Of a stretch of DNA of 64,000 nucleotides, positions 1-8,884 are shown piece by piece (within the stretch, counting starts at the first letter, position 1; each line of letters opens with the position of its first letter). Under the pieces are notes generated by a model. That model did not search any database. It saw only the letters and a program-made list of their open reading frames with translations, and was not told where the DNA came from. The position numbers were made by a program, and so were the translations under genes. Source of the stretch: Rufibacter radiotolerans (lineage in GTDB: Bacteria; Bacteroidota; Bacteroidia; Cytophagales; Hymenobacteraceae); contig NZ_CP010777.1 of NCBI RefSeq assembly GCF_001078055.1, forward strand, positions 1,820,408 through 1,884,407. The letters run 5' to 3'.

Positions 1-22
1 TTTTTAATTAATTTGGTTGGGG

Positions 23-637
23 TTAGGCGGACTTTTGCAGAACCCAAGTAGTCATACACCGGAGGTTCTGCACGTTGGTGGTTTTAATGGGCTCTACTAA
101 TCTACCGCGCAAGTTCTGGGTATACTCCAGCAGTCTCTTTTCATCTACCAGAAAGCGTTCTGACCCGTCCGGTAAAAGGTACCGGCCATTGCCGAGGTCG
201 GTCACGAGGGATTCTATGCCAATGGAGGAAGCAAGCCGGGCAAAGAGAAACCCGCCAGGCTTTAACTTCTGCCACATGCCCATCAGCATGAGATCAAAAT
301 GCGCGGGGTTGCGAGCGAAATGCAGAACGGCGCTACTGATGATCAGGTCAAAGGAAGCGTTTGCAAAAGGCAGGGCCTCGGCCAAGGCTACCTGAAAGTT
401 AGCTTCCGGAAGGGAAGGCGCTAACCGGGAGGCCAGGTTTTTGGTTTGGGCCACAGCTTCAGGACTAAGGTCTACGGCAAACACTTCAAACCCCTGCTGC
501 AGGAAATACCACAGGTTTCGGCCGGAGCCGCAGCCTACATCCAATACCCGGTGGCAATCCTGGAAACGGTTCTTCAGCAGCTGGTCAAACAAGTAGATGT
601 CAATATCACCGAAGGCTTCTTGCAAGGGAGTGGACAT
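23..637 (-). CDS. class I SAM-dependent methyltransferase
   Basis: Small soluble methyltransferase of about 204 residues, substrate unknown. The SAM-binding motif I (DVGCGSGRN) lies about 33-41 residues after the chosen start, followed by an acidic end of strand 2 (VFAVDLSPEAV) and a motif IV-like LIISSAVLHF segment; this order is typical of the Methyltransf_11/25 families. The reading frame extends upstream to a TTG at 658, but an ATG at 637 lies seven codons further in, leaves the whole fold intact and is preferred. It stands alone on the minus strand, ending close to the window edge. Family assignment is firm; substrate cannot be told from sequence. Confidence 0.85.
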   Translation of the reverse strand: MSTPLQEAFGDIDIYLFDQLLKNRFQDCHRVLDVGCGSGRNLWYFLQQGFEVFAVDLSPEAVAQTKNLASRLAPSLPEANFQVALAEALPFANASFDLIISSAVLHFARNPAHFDLMLMGMWQKLKPGGFLFARLASSIGIESLVTDLGNGRYLLPDGSERFLVDEKRLLEYTQNLRGRLVEPIKTTNVQNLRCMTTWVLQKSA

Positions 638-707
638 TGGAAATGCCTGATTAACCAAGATAAGAAATGATAGATGTTGGAGGAAGGGTTACTTGAACTA
701 TGTGACC

Positions 708-1577
708 TTAATTGGTTGGCCCGTTGTCCACTTTAGATTCCAGTACTGCCTGTAGCTGCTTTGGCAGCACAGACAACAGGTCATAGCCGGTGTTGGCTTC
801 AATCAGATCAATGTTGGTTCTATACGTGCCCCAGTCTGACCGCACCGTGTTGTTGTTGGGGGTATTGATAGCGATGACGCGGGTGGCAGTGGTGATGCGT
901 TCCAGGTCTTTGTCGCCGTCTGGCAGTACCACCAGAACCTTCCAGATTTGGGCGGGCACCGTTACGCGGCCATTGGCGATGGTGGTGGCTGGACCGTTAC
1001 TGCCGGTGCCACCGGTGCCATAGCTGCCCATAATCACATAGACTTCCTGGCCTGCGTTAACCAATTGCCGAGTGTACTCCTCTAGGTTAGACCAAAGCTC
1101 GCGGTTATGGGTGGGAGCCTGCGGCAGAATATTGGTCATGAGAAAGGTAGCCGAGTTGGCCTCTATGGTATTGGTGCGGTCCCCCGAGGGGATGTTGTGG
1201 CCCCGGTCAAAGCCAGTGCCGGTGTAGACCGAAGTAGTCACTTTGTACCAATCTGAAGGCAAGGCTGCATCTGCCCTGAAATCATCTTGCCGCGGGGCGT
1301 CCCCTAACCAGTCTTTGCTCACGTGCCAACTTACCCAATTGGCATTACCGCGGTCGCGGCTATAGGAAAGGGCGTATTCTTTCTTCACCATCAGGTAATT
1401 GTTGGACCCAGAGACCGAAGCCACGGCCTGACTGGGGTTTCCTAGCACCAAATGTTGGCTTACCGGCAATTGGGAGGTGGCGGGCGTTACCTGGATTTCC
1501 TTACAGCTAAAGATAAAAAGCGCGAGGCTTACCAGGGAGGCGTATTTTTTGAGGGAGGAAAGACTTCTTTTCGTCAT
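708..1577 (-). CDS. DNA/RNA non-specific endonuclease, lipoprotein-type export signal
   Basis: Secreted sugar-non-specific nuclease of the NUC (Serratia nuclease) family, 289 residues. Residues 1-24 form a lipoprotein signal with Cys25 (FIFSC), so it is probably anchored in the envelope. The family signature DRGH is at 124-127 with His127 as the predicted general base, followed by DRT and the metal-binding Asn region (MTNILPQ, about 147-152, then N158). Length fits the family. Likely role is degradation of extracellular or periplasmic nucleic acid for nutrition. A TAnnTTTG-like promoter lies at 1718-1725. It is divergent from the motor/cytoskeleton cluster that starts at 1935, and nothing ties it to that cluster functionally. 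Confidence 0.9.
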   Translation of the reverse strand: MTKRSLSSLKKYASLVSLALFIFSCKEIQVTPATSQLPVSQHLVLGNPSQAVASVSGSNNYLMVKKEYALSYSRDRGNANWVSWHVSKDWLGDAPRQDDFRADAALPSDWYKVTTSVYTGTGFDRGHNIPSGDRTNTIEANSATFLMTNILPQAPTHNRELWSNLEEYTRQLVNAGQEVYVIMGSYGTGGTGSNGPATTIANGRVTVPAQIWKVLVVLPDGDKDLERITTATRVIAINTPNNNTVRSDWGTYRTNIDLIEANTGYDLLSVLPKQLQAVLESKVDNGPTN

Positions 1578-1934
1578 ACTATTCTGGGTTGGGGCCTTTG
1601 GGCAGGCAAAGTAAGGAAAGCGGTTTGGTATTCAAGGAAGCAGAGGGTAAAAGAATCAAAGCAAAGGCACCTGGGCCTTCCTGTTTTACGCCCGTTTTTC
1701 AGTAAACAGGTTAAAAACAAAAGTAATCGGCTTTAATTAATACCAAATTCCTGCGCCTGACGTTGTTTCTTCTGATTAGCCTTACCCATTAGATAGACGG
1801 GGCAGGGTCTGTTAACCAGGATGCGGGTGGTAACGAAGAAATTTTGCGGAATATTATCTAATTTCCTTTATAACCAAAGATAACCTTTTCCCTATATTCT
1901 TAGTAAGTTGCCAATAATACTCAACCCAAAGGGC
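1578..1934. other. intergenic region between divergent genes
   Basis: This 357-base gap separates the minus-strand nuclease from the plus-strand cluster. It holds a good minus-strand promoter (1718-1725) and a degenerate copy of the GCCTGTTTT palindrome family near 1679-1722. I find no clear TAnnTTTG element for the plus-strand cluster; the region just upstream of 1935 is AT-rich (TAACCTTTTC near 1881 is only a partial match). No ORF of note. Confidence 0.5.
1718..1747 (-). promoter_or_regulatory. Bacteroidota-type promoter for the nuclease
   Basis: On the minus strand TTTG (1747-1744) is followed after 18 bases by TACTTTTG (1725-1718), matching the Bacteroidota consensus TTTG-N19-TAnnTTTG. 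The predicted transcript start near 1711 leaves a leader of about 130 bases before the ATG at 1577. The consensus is established for the phylum; use here is inferred. Confidence 0.5.
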
Positions 1935-3314
1935 ATGGATAAAACCAGGTGTACGCGCAGCAGTAAGGTTCTTTTGCTTTCATTGGCATTAGTCTTTACC
2001 GGATGCTACAAAAAGGAAACAAAACTAGAAGAATCAACCCCCCAGGTAACACAGGACCAGGGTAAACCGGAGCCTAAACCCAACACACCCGCGGCGAAAG
2101 CCCCGGTAGAGTCGGCCCCCGCCGCCACGGCCTCTACGGTAGACGTAAACCTCTACCTGGAGATCTCCAACGGCATGAAAGGGTTTATTCCGCCGCCTGC
2201 CCCAGACAAACAACCCACGGCTTTCCAAACCCGCCTGAACCAACTGATCTCTGAGATCCAGGATGGCCGCTACGTGAAGTCTAAACGCTATTATCTGGCC
2301 AAAGAAAACAACCAGGGCAAGCCAGTGCTGGACAGTGTCTCTTATACTACCTTAAAAAACACCATCTCCAGTGGTATAAAAGCCGATGTGCGGGGCACTC
2401 CGCTCCCGGACATGCTGGAAGCGGCCTTAGCCAAGTCTTTGCAGCGGAACGCGGTCAGCATAATAATTTCTGATTTTATCCACGGACCAGACCCCCGGAA
2501 TCCAGGCCAGTTCATTTCCCTGGACTCAGACATCAGGAGCAGCCTGAAAGCCGCCGAGCAGAAAAACCAGGTAGTGGCGGTGTTGGGTGCTACTTCGCCT
2601 TTTTACGGTACCTACCACCCAGCCGTGAAAAAACCAGCCGTGAGCCGCGTGCTGCAAGGGGAGGAGATTCCTTACTACATCTGGATTATAGGCAACCAGC
2701 AAGAAGTGCAGGTGGTCATGAACAAGATTCTCCGGAACCTGCCGGCCCAGCAGGCCTACTTCGGGTTTCAGTACAAAACGGTGCCCTATTCAGCGGTGTT
2801 AAAGGCTGCGGCTTTCAAACCCATGGGATTGGTGTACTGTACCAGCCGCACAGCCCAGGCCTGTACCTCGGTTAATTTAAGGCCCGAGCCCAAAGAGCCC
2901 GTGCAGTTTACCATTGGCTTGGATTTAAGCCAGTTACCAGCTTCAATGAAAGATGCCGGCTACCTGAAACAGCATTTAAAGCTGACCACCACTGGCGCGA
3001 AGGCTTCTCTTGGCACTGTAATTGCGGCTAATGAAGAAACCAGGGCCGTTCCTGAGTTAAGCCAATTTACCCATTTCGTGAAAGTAAATGTGCCGGCGTT
3101 GACAGCCTCCATTGGCGCCCTGACCCTGGCGCTTCCGCAGGTAAGCCCGGCCTGGGTTGGCAACTGGTCCACTGAAAATGACAACAATCCTGCGGCGGCC
3201 CCTAAGAAAACTTACCAGTTCTCCAAAATCATTCAAGGGGTGCAGGCCCTCTACAGAGACCAAAACCAAAATGTGCTAAGTGTAACTATGAAATTTAACA
3301 AAGAAAACAACTAA
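1935..3314 (+). CDS. vWA-like lipoprotein, first gene of the motor/cytoskeleton cluster
   Basis: Predicted lipoprotein of 459 residues. The signal peptide ends in the lipobox VFTGC with Cys24, followed by a Lys/Glu/Pro-rich linker to about residue 68. The next segment looks like a von Willebrand A fold: strand VDVNLYLEISNGMKGF (69-84) where the MIDAS DxSxS is degenerate (E76-x-S78-x-G80), a Thr at 155 and a strand ending in Asp180 (SIIISDF). The remainder (about 240-459) looks beta-rich and unassigned. The frame opens at a TTG at 1908, but the ATG at 1935 sits directly before the signal peptide and is preferred. The next gene starts 2 bases after its stop. vWA homology is my reading of motif shape only. 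Confidence 0.6.
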   Translation: MDKTRCTRSSKVLLLSLALVFTGCYKKETKLEESTPQVTQDQGKPEPKPNTPAAKAPVESAPAATASTVDVNLYLEISNGMKGFIPPPAPDKQPTAFQTRLNQLISEIQDGRYVKSKRYYLAKENNQGKPVLDSVSYTTLKNTISSGIKADVRGTPLPDMLEAALAKSLQRNAVSIIISDFIHGPDPRNPGQFISLDSDIRSSLKAAEQKNQVVAVLGATSPFYGTYHPAVKKPAVSRVLQGEEIPYYIWIIGNQQEVQVVMNKILRNLPAQQAYFGFQYKTVPYSAVLKAAAFKPMGLVYCTSRTAQACTSVNLRPEPKEPVQFTIGLDLSQLPASMKDAGYLKQHLKLTTTGAKASLGTVIAANEETRAVPELSQFTHFVKVNVPALTASIGALTLALPQVSPAWVGNWSTENDNNPAAAPKKTYQFSKIIQGVQALYRDQNQNVLSVTMKFNKENN

Positions 3315-3316
3315 GA

Positions 3317-3730
3317 ATGATACAGAACTTTTTCTCAGGATTGTATGAATTGTTCCTGGGCCGTCCGCTGCCTGCCAATTACACCAATGACTACCGCGAG
3401 GTAGTGTTCCCTAACACCGGGCTTACCTTATTCCTGATCACGTTGGGCATGGTGCTCTTATACTATTATGTTTTTAATCGCCTGATGAGCACCGGCTTTT
3501 ACAAAACCCAGCACTGGACCATTATGCTGGTACTTAATGCCGTCATTGCTTTTTTCATCCCGATCATGCAGGTGAACAGCAATGGCATAGAAACCCATTC
3601 GTATACCTACACCTTCGCCTTTGTGAATGCGGTATTGAGCGTGGTTCTGTTTTTTCTTTTTTCCCTCCTTTTCAAAAAAGGGTCGGTTCAAGCCTGGACT
3701 ACCCCTATGAAATGGCCTCACACTAAATAA
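3317..3730 (+). CDS. small membrane protein, three predicted TM helices
   Basis: 137 residues with no family I recognise. Hydrophobic segments at about 32-52 (TGLTLFLITLGMVLLYYYVF), 68-86 and 100-118 suggest three membrane helices in the inner membrane, with a short basic tail. It lies between the lipoprotein (2 bases upstream) and the tubulin-like gene (3 bases downstream), so the three are almost certainly co-translated from one message. The position suggests it is a membrane partner or anchor of the cluster; no function can be read from the sequence itself. Confidence 0.7.
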   Translation: MIQNFFSGLYELFLGRPLPANYTNDYREVVFPNTGLTLFLITLGMVLLYYYVFNRLMSTGFYKTQHWTIMLVLNAVIAFFIPIMQVNSNGIETHSYTYTFAFVNAVLSVVLFFLFSLLFKKGSVQAWTTPMKWPHTK

Positions 3731-3733
3731 CCT

Positions 3734-5185
3734 ATGGCAAAATTATTTGTATTCGGGATTGGGGGCACAGGCTCCCGGGTAATCCGCTCACTGGTCATGC
3801 TCATGGCCGCCGGCGTGAAAATCAAGAACTGTGATAAGATTGTCCCTATCATCATTGACCCCGACACCCAGAACGGGGATATGAACCGCACCGTTGAATT
3901 GCTGAAGACCTATAAGCACCTGCACTCCAAGCTGGGCCGCCGGGACGAAGGCTTCTTCCACACCGACATCAGTACCCTTTCCAGCATTGCCAATGACGGT
4001 AATGCCAAGATAAGAGACAGCTTTGTGTATGATTTTGGTGGTATTAACAAACCGTTCAAAGATCACGTGGGCTATAACCAACTGGACATTGATTCCCAGG
4101 CGCTGGTTGATCTGCTCTTTACCTCAGAGAACCTCAACAACAGTCTGGATGTAGGCTTTAGAGGCAGCCCGAACGTGGGGTCCGTGGTGCTCAATGAAAT
4201 CATTGACTCCCCCGAGATGCGTTTCTTCGCCTCTAACTTCCAGGCCGGGGACCGGATCTTCTTTGTAAGCTCCATCTTTGGCGGAACCGGCGCGGCTGGC
4301 TTCCCGCTGCTGCTGAAGAATTTCAAGGACGTGCATTCCACGCTTCCCAATGCGGCCAGCCTGAACAACGCCCTCACAGGCGCCATGGTGGTATTACCTT
4401 ATTTCTCTTTGGAGCAACCTGCTGCTGGCGTACAAACCGACTTTATTGACTCCAACGCCTTTACCACCAAGGCCAAAGACGCGCTTTCTTATTATCAGAA
4501 CCACCTGAACGGTTTGAACGCCACTTATTACATGGGTGACACGCCAGACAAGCCGCTGGAAAACAACCCAGGCCGCGCCAGCCAGAAAAACGATGCCCAT
4601 TTGGTGGAGTTGTTGAGCGCCCTGGCAATTGTGGACTTCATGGATTACTCAGACAATGAGTTGCAAGGAAATTCCCTTTTCCATGAGTATGGCTTGCGCG
4701 AAGACGTGGACCATATCCAGTTCTCGCATTTAGATAATGAGACCCGGGACCGGATTGCCAAGCAGTTGATCAAATTCCATTACTTTGAGCGGTACTACTC
4801 ACAGCATTTACCGGAAGACGCCCAGGCTGCTTACTCCAAAGGGGTGGACCTGCAAGGCGCCATCCGGAACGAGCCTATCTTCAAAGACCTGAATAAATTC
4901 CTTTCAAACCCGGAGTTTGGTTACCAGTCCTGGTTAAAAGAATTAGGACGGCAGGAACGGACCTTTGCGGCCTTGAACCTGAATGAGACCGACTTTAACC
5001 GCATGGTTTCTGACAAGCAGGTAGAGACCGGGTTCCTGAACAAGGGAATCCATCAGGGTTCGTTTGTAAAAGAACTCAACAGAGCTTCTGAGTCTATCTC
5101 TGACCGTGACGCGTTTGTGGCGACCATTAAAGCTTTTGAAGCCGCTACTACTAACCTGGTAGATGATAAACTGAAATATTCATAA
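3734..5185 (+). CDS. tubulin/FtsZ-like protein
   Basis: 483-residue soluble protein with the marks of a tubulin-type GTPase. The N-terminus opens with a beta strand and glycine loop (FVFGIGGTGSR, residues 5-15) like the start of FtsZ/tubulin and of the tubulin-like Tubulin_2 family. The tubulin signature G-box is at 183-189 (GGTGAAG) after strand FFVSSIF. An acidic loop after strand 2 (IIIDPDTQNGD) fits the expected nucleotide pocket. The C-terminal third is helical. It lacks an obvious FtsZ C-terminal tail. It follows the small membrane protein by 3 bases and precedes the actin-like gene by 161 bases. GTP binding and polymerisation are predicted from motifs, not shown. Confidence 0.7.
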   Translation: MAKLFVFGIGGTGSRVIRSLVMLMAAGVKIKNCDKIVPIIIDPDTQNGDMNRTVELLKTYKHLHSKLGRRDEGFFHTDISTLSSIANDGNAKIRDSFVYDFGGINKPFKDHVGYNQLDIDSQALVDLLFTSENLNNSLDVGFRGSPNVGSVVLNEIIDSPEMRFFASNFQAGDRIFFVSSIFGGTGAAGFPLLLKNFKDVHSTLPNAASLNNALTGAMVVLPYFSLEQPAAGVQTDFIDSNAFTTKAKDALSYYQNHLNGLNATYYMGDTPDKPLENNPGRASQKNDAHLVELLSALAIVDFMDYSDNELQGNSLFHEYGLREDVDHIQFSHLDNETRDRIAKQLIKFHYFERYYSQHLPEDAQAAYSKGVDLQGAIRNEPIFKDLNKFLSNPEFGYQSWLKELGRQERTFAALNLNETDFNRMVSDKQVETGFLNKGIHQGSFVKELNRASESISDRDAFVATIKAFEAATTNLVDDKLKYS

Positions 5186-5346
5186 CGGGTTAACCTCCCT
5201 TAGAGGGAAGAGAGGTAGGACGCCTTTTGATTAATAAAGGCTTCCCACTTTCACCGCTTTGGAAGATCAAATTACAAGAAAAGCCCCAGGGAGCAGATTC
5301 TGTTTTCAGTCTCTTTTCTATAAAACGCCTTAAAAACACGTAAAAA
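5186..5346. other. intra-cluster gap
   Basis: 161 bases between the tubulin-like and actin-like genes. It contains a short hairpin (TCCCT/AGGGA near 5206) and a degenerate GTTTT...AAAAAC copy of the intergenic palindrome family near 5300-5336. I see no clear promoter or U-tract terminator, so read-through from the upstream genes is plausible. Confidence 0.35.
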
Positions 5347-8300
5347 ATGCCTAAAGTACTTCGTCTTCATAAAACCGGCTCAAACGTAGAGGGCTGGGCA
5401 CAGACCAGCCAGATTACCAGCACCGAGATCAAAGACATGGTGGATGGCGCCGGTGGTAGGGCCCAGAAGATAAACGCTTCTATTCCTACGCCGTTTGCCC
5501 GAATGCACCTTTTTGAAACCGCTTTTGATTTTGTAAAGCATGGCGTAGGCGGCAATAACAATACCATTTACCACCAGTTTGTGACCCATTTCTGGGATTT
5601 GTGGGAGCTCTTGTACCACCACCAAAGCTATGCCCAGGGCGGAAACAAGATTGTGGTGCGCCGCTGGAATAAGCAGCAGCAACTGGCCAACATGCAGGCT
5701 AACCCCGGGACCCGTCTTTTGGGCAAAACCCTGGAGTTGTTCATGAATGACAACCGGTTCAGGGGTGTAGATGAACTGTTCCTTTTCTACCTGGAAACAG
5801 CCAATGCCCAGGGGCAAACCAGAATGCAACTGTTAGGCGGCACCTCGCCGCTGACTTTCCTGTTTGTGTCGCCGCATGTGCAGCCTTTGGACATTAACCG
5901 CACGCACAACGCCGGGGTGTATTTTGACAACCACTACGTGCCGTTGCAAGACCGGGAGCAGGATTTCAAGGAATACGTGCACAAACTGTTCATGTCCAAC
6001 CCGGCTTTTGTGCAGGCCTTCCCGGCCGTGTACAATACCCTGGATGAGCATCTTCTAAAGAGCATTAACATGTCTGGAGTGGTGGGGCAAAATGCCATTG
6101 CCTCAGACTATATTCCGTTGGTGGACCAGCAGCAAAACCCCGTACACGTAGGGCACCTGAACTTCCTGGTAAAGAAAAACCAGACGGCTGTCAACAGCAG
6201 TGACCTGTTCCTTAGACCTACGAACAGCCGATTTGCCGGCGACCGTCCTATTGTGCTCAAGCCAGACCTACGGTTGGCCCCGCACGTGAAGTACGTAAAT
6301 AACCTGGCTTGGCCGGCCTCTACCCAGGTGGGTTATTCAGATGCCAAAACAATTCCGGCGCGCTCCCTGCCAGGGGTAGGGTTCAACTACCCGTACCTGA
6401 CCGTCAATGACCTGTTGCAGGAAACCATTGTGCAGGTTCCTTATGAGGTGAACACTGAACGCTTTTTCTCCGGCACGGTTCTTTTCCAGCCGGGCGTGAC
6501 CGATAAGACGTTCAATTACCTGCTGCCCATCACCAGCCTGTATTTTGAATATTTTACGCCTGAGGATCTGGCTAATCACCTTACCTTCCATATTGACGTG
6601 AACCACGTGCGGGTAACGCTAAACGTGCCCACCGAAAGCGGAACCGTGGTGTATGAGCGCAGCTACTATGACAACCCGTTAAACTCCAAAGACGCCAACG
6701 GACAGGTAATCCCAGAGAAAGGCCATATCCTGAAATCCAAAGTTGGTGTGGGCGTGTTCCCGTTCTATAAATTTGTAGACGCGCCCACTTACAATGACTT
6801 CTACAAAGTGATGCTGGTTGACGAGGACATTGATCCTTTATTGGTCAATAAAAACCACACCCTTTCTTTCTACGCTGGCGGAAACCAACTAGGCGAAGGC
6901 GGGGGTATTATCTCCGCTACCGGGACACGCCGGACCAAGAAGAGCAACAGCAGCGCGGGCAGTACCTATTATGAAATCAGAGGAACCCATTTTGACTTCG
7001 CTGAGTTCACCCACCAGGGCGTGGATGTGGTTGGTAAAGCCTTGATCGTTCCTAGATTCCGGGAGGTGCAGCAGGGTATCCACAACTTTACCTTCGCCAT
7101 TGATTTCGGGACGTCTAACACCCACATTGCGTTTACCTCTGGCGCCAACCAACCGCCCAAGGAGTTCTCCATCACGGCCAATGACCTGCAGCTAGTCATG
7201 CTGAATAAACCGTCAGATGATCCTGCACTCACAGATTACCAGCGGTTCCATAAGCGGGGCTTCGGGCGTCTATTTGCGGTAGAAACCTTGCTGAAGCGGG
7301 AATTCATTCCGTTGATCATTGGGTCTGGTGGGTCTCTGTACTCATTCCCAACCAGAACGGCTACCTGCGAGTCTATTGACTTTGAGAACCAGATCCCTAA
7401 CCTGTTCGGGAACATCAACATCGGGTTTTCCATCAACACCGAAGGCACGCACCAGGACCAGTACAAGCAAACGTACCACACCGACCTTAAGTGGAGCGAG
7501 ACGCTTACCAATACCGGCAAGCGCCGCATTGAGGCCTTCTTCACAGAGATCATGTACCTCATCAAAAACAAAGTGGTGCTTAACAACGGAAACGTGGCCA
7601 ATACCAAAGTGGTATGGTTTGCCCCTTTGAGCTTTGATGACTACAGCCGCAACATGTTCCAGAACGTGTGGGACACAGTGTACCAGAACGTCTTCAAAAA
7701 TGGCCGCAACACGGCCTGCATCACCGAATCGGTGGCGCCGTTCTACTTTTTATCCAGAACCGGTGCCGTGGTGCCTAGCCAGGATGAGAACCTGATTAAC
7801 GTAGACATTGGCGGTGGTACCACCGATATCTTGCTGTTCACCAACCGCAAGCCTTCGCACAGCTCGTCGTTCCGGTTTGCCGGTAATGACCTGTGGGGTG
7901 ATGGTTTCGCTACGGTAAAAACCAGTAAGGACAATGGCTTGCTGCGCTACGGCGTGGACCATGTGCTGCAGATTCCGCTTACCGATGAAGGCAAGGAATA
8001 CAAGAAGTTCCTGGAGACGTCTCTGGACAACCCTGACTTCAACTCCGCGGATATCACCAGCTTACTGTTCAGCTATGACAAAGAATTGCACTTCAGTTCG
8101 CAACTGTTGCAGGCGCGCCAACTGAGGCTGATGTTCTATCTGCACTTCGGAGCCATGATGTACCACCTGGCGCAACTGACCAAACAGTTAGACACCAAAG
8201 TGCCGCGTTACATTTGCTTCAGTGGTCAGGGTAGTTTGTACATCAAGCTGCTAAGTGCGGGCAACAACCTGTCTAACGTTGAGCGCTACGCCAAAACCAT

Positions 8301-8802
8301 CTTCCAGAAAGTGACAGGCCAGGAGGCACCAGGTAACTTCAAGCTGGTGCTGGTAGACAACCCGAAACAGGTGACAGCCAATGGGGGAGCCCTGGCGTTG
8401 GACGGAGCCAATCTTTCTGACCTTACTGATATTCCGATCATGCGCCCTACCGGGTCAGCCAACAGCGCAGATGCCTTGCTTCCGGTGAATAAAAGCCAGA
8501 TCTCCTCTACCATTCGGCAGGAAGTGCTGGAGAACGTGATGGACTGTTTGCAGTTGCTTTTAGATGATGCAGATGTGGCGCCGCTTATGCGCTCCATGGG
8601 TGTGGAGGTAGACCCGCACTGGGTACTGAACTTCATGCGCAACAACATCCAGGACAGCTACACCATGGTGCTGGAGGAAACCCTGCGTGGGCTTTCAGAC
8701 AGGGAGCTGCTTCCGGAGACCATGTTCTTCATGCCATTGAAGCAGTCTCTGTACCTGTTGTCTAAAGAGCTATACCACCAGCAAGTGGGGGCCATTGTCT
8801 AA
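5347..8802 (+). CDS. giant Hsp70/actin-like ATPase with large N-terminal region
   Basis: 1151-residue cytoplasmic protein. Residues 1 to about 575 match no domain I can name. From about 580 an actin/Hsp70-type ATPase follows: phosphate-1 loop DFGTSNT at 586-592, phosphate-2 loop DIGGGTTD at 820-827, and an adenosine-side SGQGS loop at 959-963 followed by ANGGALAL. About 100 helical residues close the protein. The order and spacing of the loops match the actin/Hsp70 superfamily, although inserts are long. There is no signal peptide or TM helix. Codon use resembles its neighbours. A protein with this opening (MPKVLRLHKTGSNVEGW) recalls conserved unnamed Bacteroidota proteins, from memory. It probably couples ATP binding to the membrane parts of the cluster; this is inference. 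Confidence 0.75.
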   Translation: MPKVLRLHKTGSNVEGWAQTSQITSTEIKDMVDGAGGRAQKINASIPTPFARMHLFETAFDFVKHGVGGNNNTIYHQFVTHFWDLWELLYHHQSYAQGGNKIVVRRWNKQQQLANMQANPGTRLLGKTLELFMNDNRFRGVDELFLFYLETANAQGQTRMQLLGGTSPLTFLFVSPHVQPLDINRTHNAGVYFDNHYVPLQDREQDFKEYVHKLFMSNPAFVQAFPAVYNTLDEHLLKSINMSGVVGQNAIASDYIPLVDQQQNPVHVGHLNFLVKKNQTAVNSSDLFLRPTNSRFAGDRPIVLKPDLRLAPHVKYVNNLAWPASTQVGYSDAKTIPARSLPGVGFNYPYLTVNDLLQETIVQVPYEVNTERFFSGTVLFQPGVTDKTFNYLLPITSLYFEYFTPEDLANHLTFHIDVNHVRVTLNVPTESGTVVYERSYYDNPLNSKDANGQVIPEKGHILKSKVGVGVFPFYKFVDAPTYNDFYKVMLVDEDIDPLLVNKNHTLSFYAGGNQLGEGGGIISATGTRRTKKSNSSAGSTYYEIRGTHFDFAEFTHQGVDVVGKALIVPRFREVQQGIHNFTFAIDFGTSNTHIAFTSGANQPPKEFSITANDLQLVMLNKPSDDPALTDYQRFHKRGFGRLFAVETLLKREFIPLIIGSGGSLYSFPTRTATCESIDFENQIPNLFGNINIGFSINTEGTHQDQYKQTYHTDLKWSETLTNTGKRRIEAFFTEIMYLIKNKVVLNNGNVANTKVVWFAPLSFDDYSRNMFQNVWDTVYQNVFKNGRNTACITESVAPFYFLSRTGAVVPSQDENLINVDIGGGTTDILLFTNRKPSHSSSFRFAGNDLWGDGFATVKTSKDNGLLRYGVDHVLQIPLTDEGKEYKKFLETSLDNPDFNSADITSLLFSYDKELHFSSQLLQARQLRLMFYLHFGAMMYHLAQLTKQLDTKVPRYICFSGQGSLYIKLLSAGNNLSNVERYAKTIFQKVTGQEAPGNFKLVLVDNPKQVTANGGALALDGANLSDLTDIPIMRPTGSANSADALLPVNKSQISSTIRQEVLENVMDCLQLLLDDADVAPLMRSMGVEVDPHWVLNFMRNNIQDSYTMVLEETLRGLSDRELLPETMFFMPLKQSLYLLSKELYHQQVGAIV

Positions 8803-8812
8803 TTAAATCCTG

Positions 8813-8851
8813 AGTCCGTGCTTCTGCTGTAAAACAGAGGCACGGACTTTT
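8813..8851 (+). terminator. hairpin with T-tract inside the cluster
   Basis: AGTCCGTGC and its complement GCACGGACT form a long stem (14 paired positions with one wobble) followed by TTTT, just after the stop of the actin-like gene. It has the form of an intrinsic terminator, so it may attenuate transcription into the downstream Gln/Pro-rich gene and the motor genes, setting subunit ratios. Confidence 0.6.
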
Positions 8852-8884
8852 ACTATGAAAACATTATAAAAGAAGAAGTACCTT

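Noticed and set aside
75-395. 106-codon plus-strand ORF opposite the methyltransferase
   Set aside because: It is an antisense shadow of a gene with clear family motifs; composition and lack of domains argue against coding.
708-1577. Nuclease as effector of the neighbouring motor/cytoskeleton cluster
   Set aside because: It is divergently transcribed, has its own promoter and an export signal, so it acts outside the cytoplasm.
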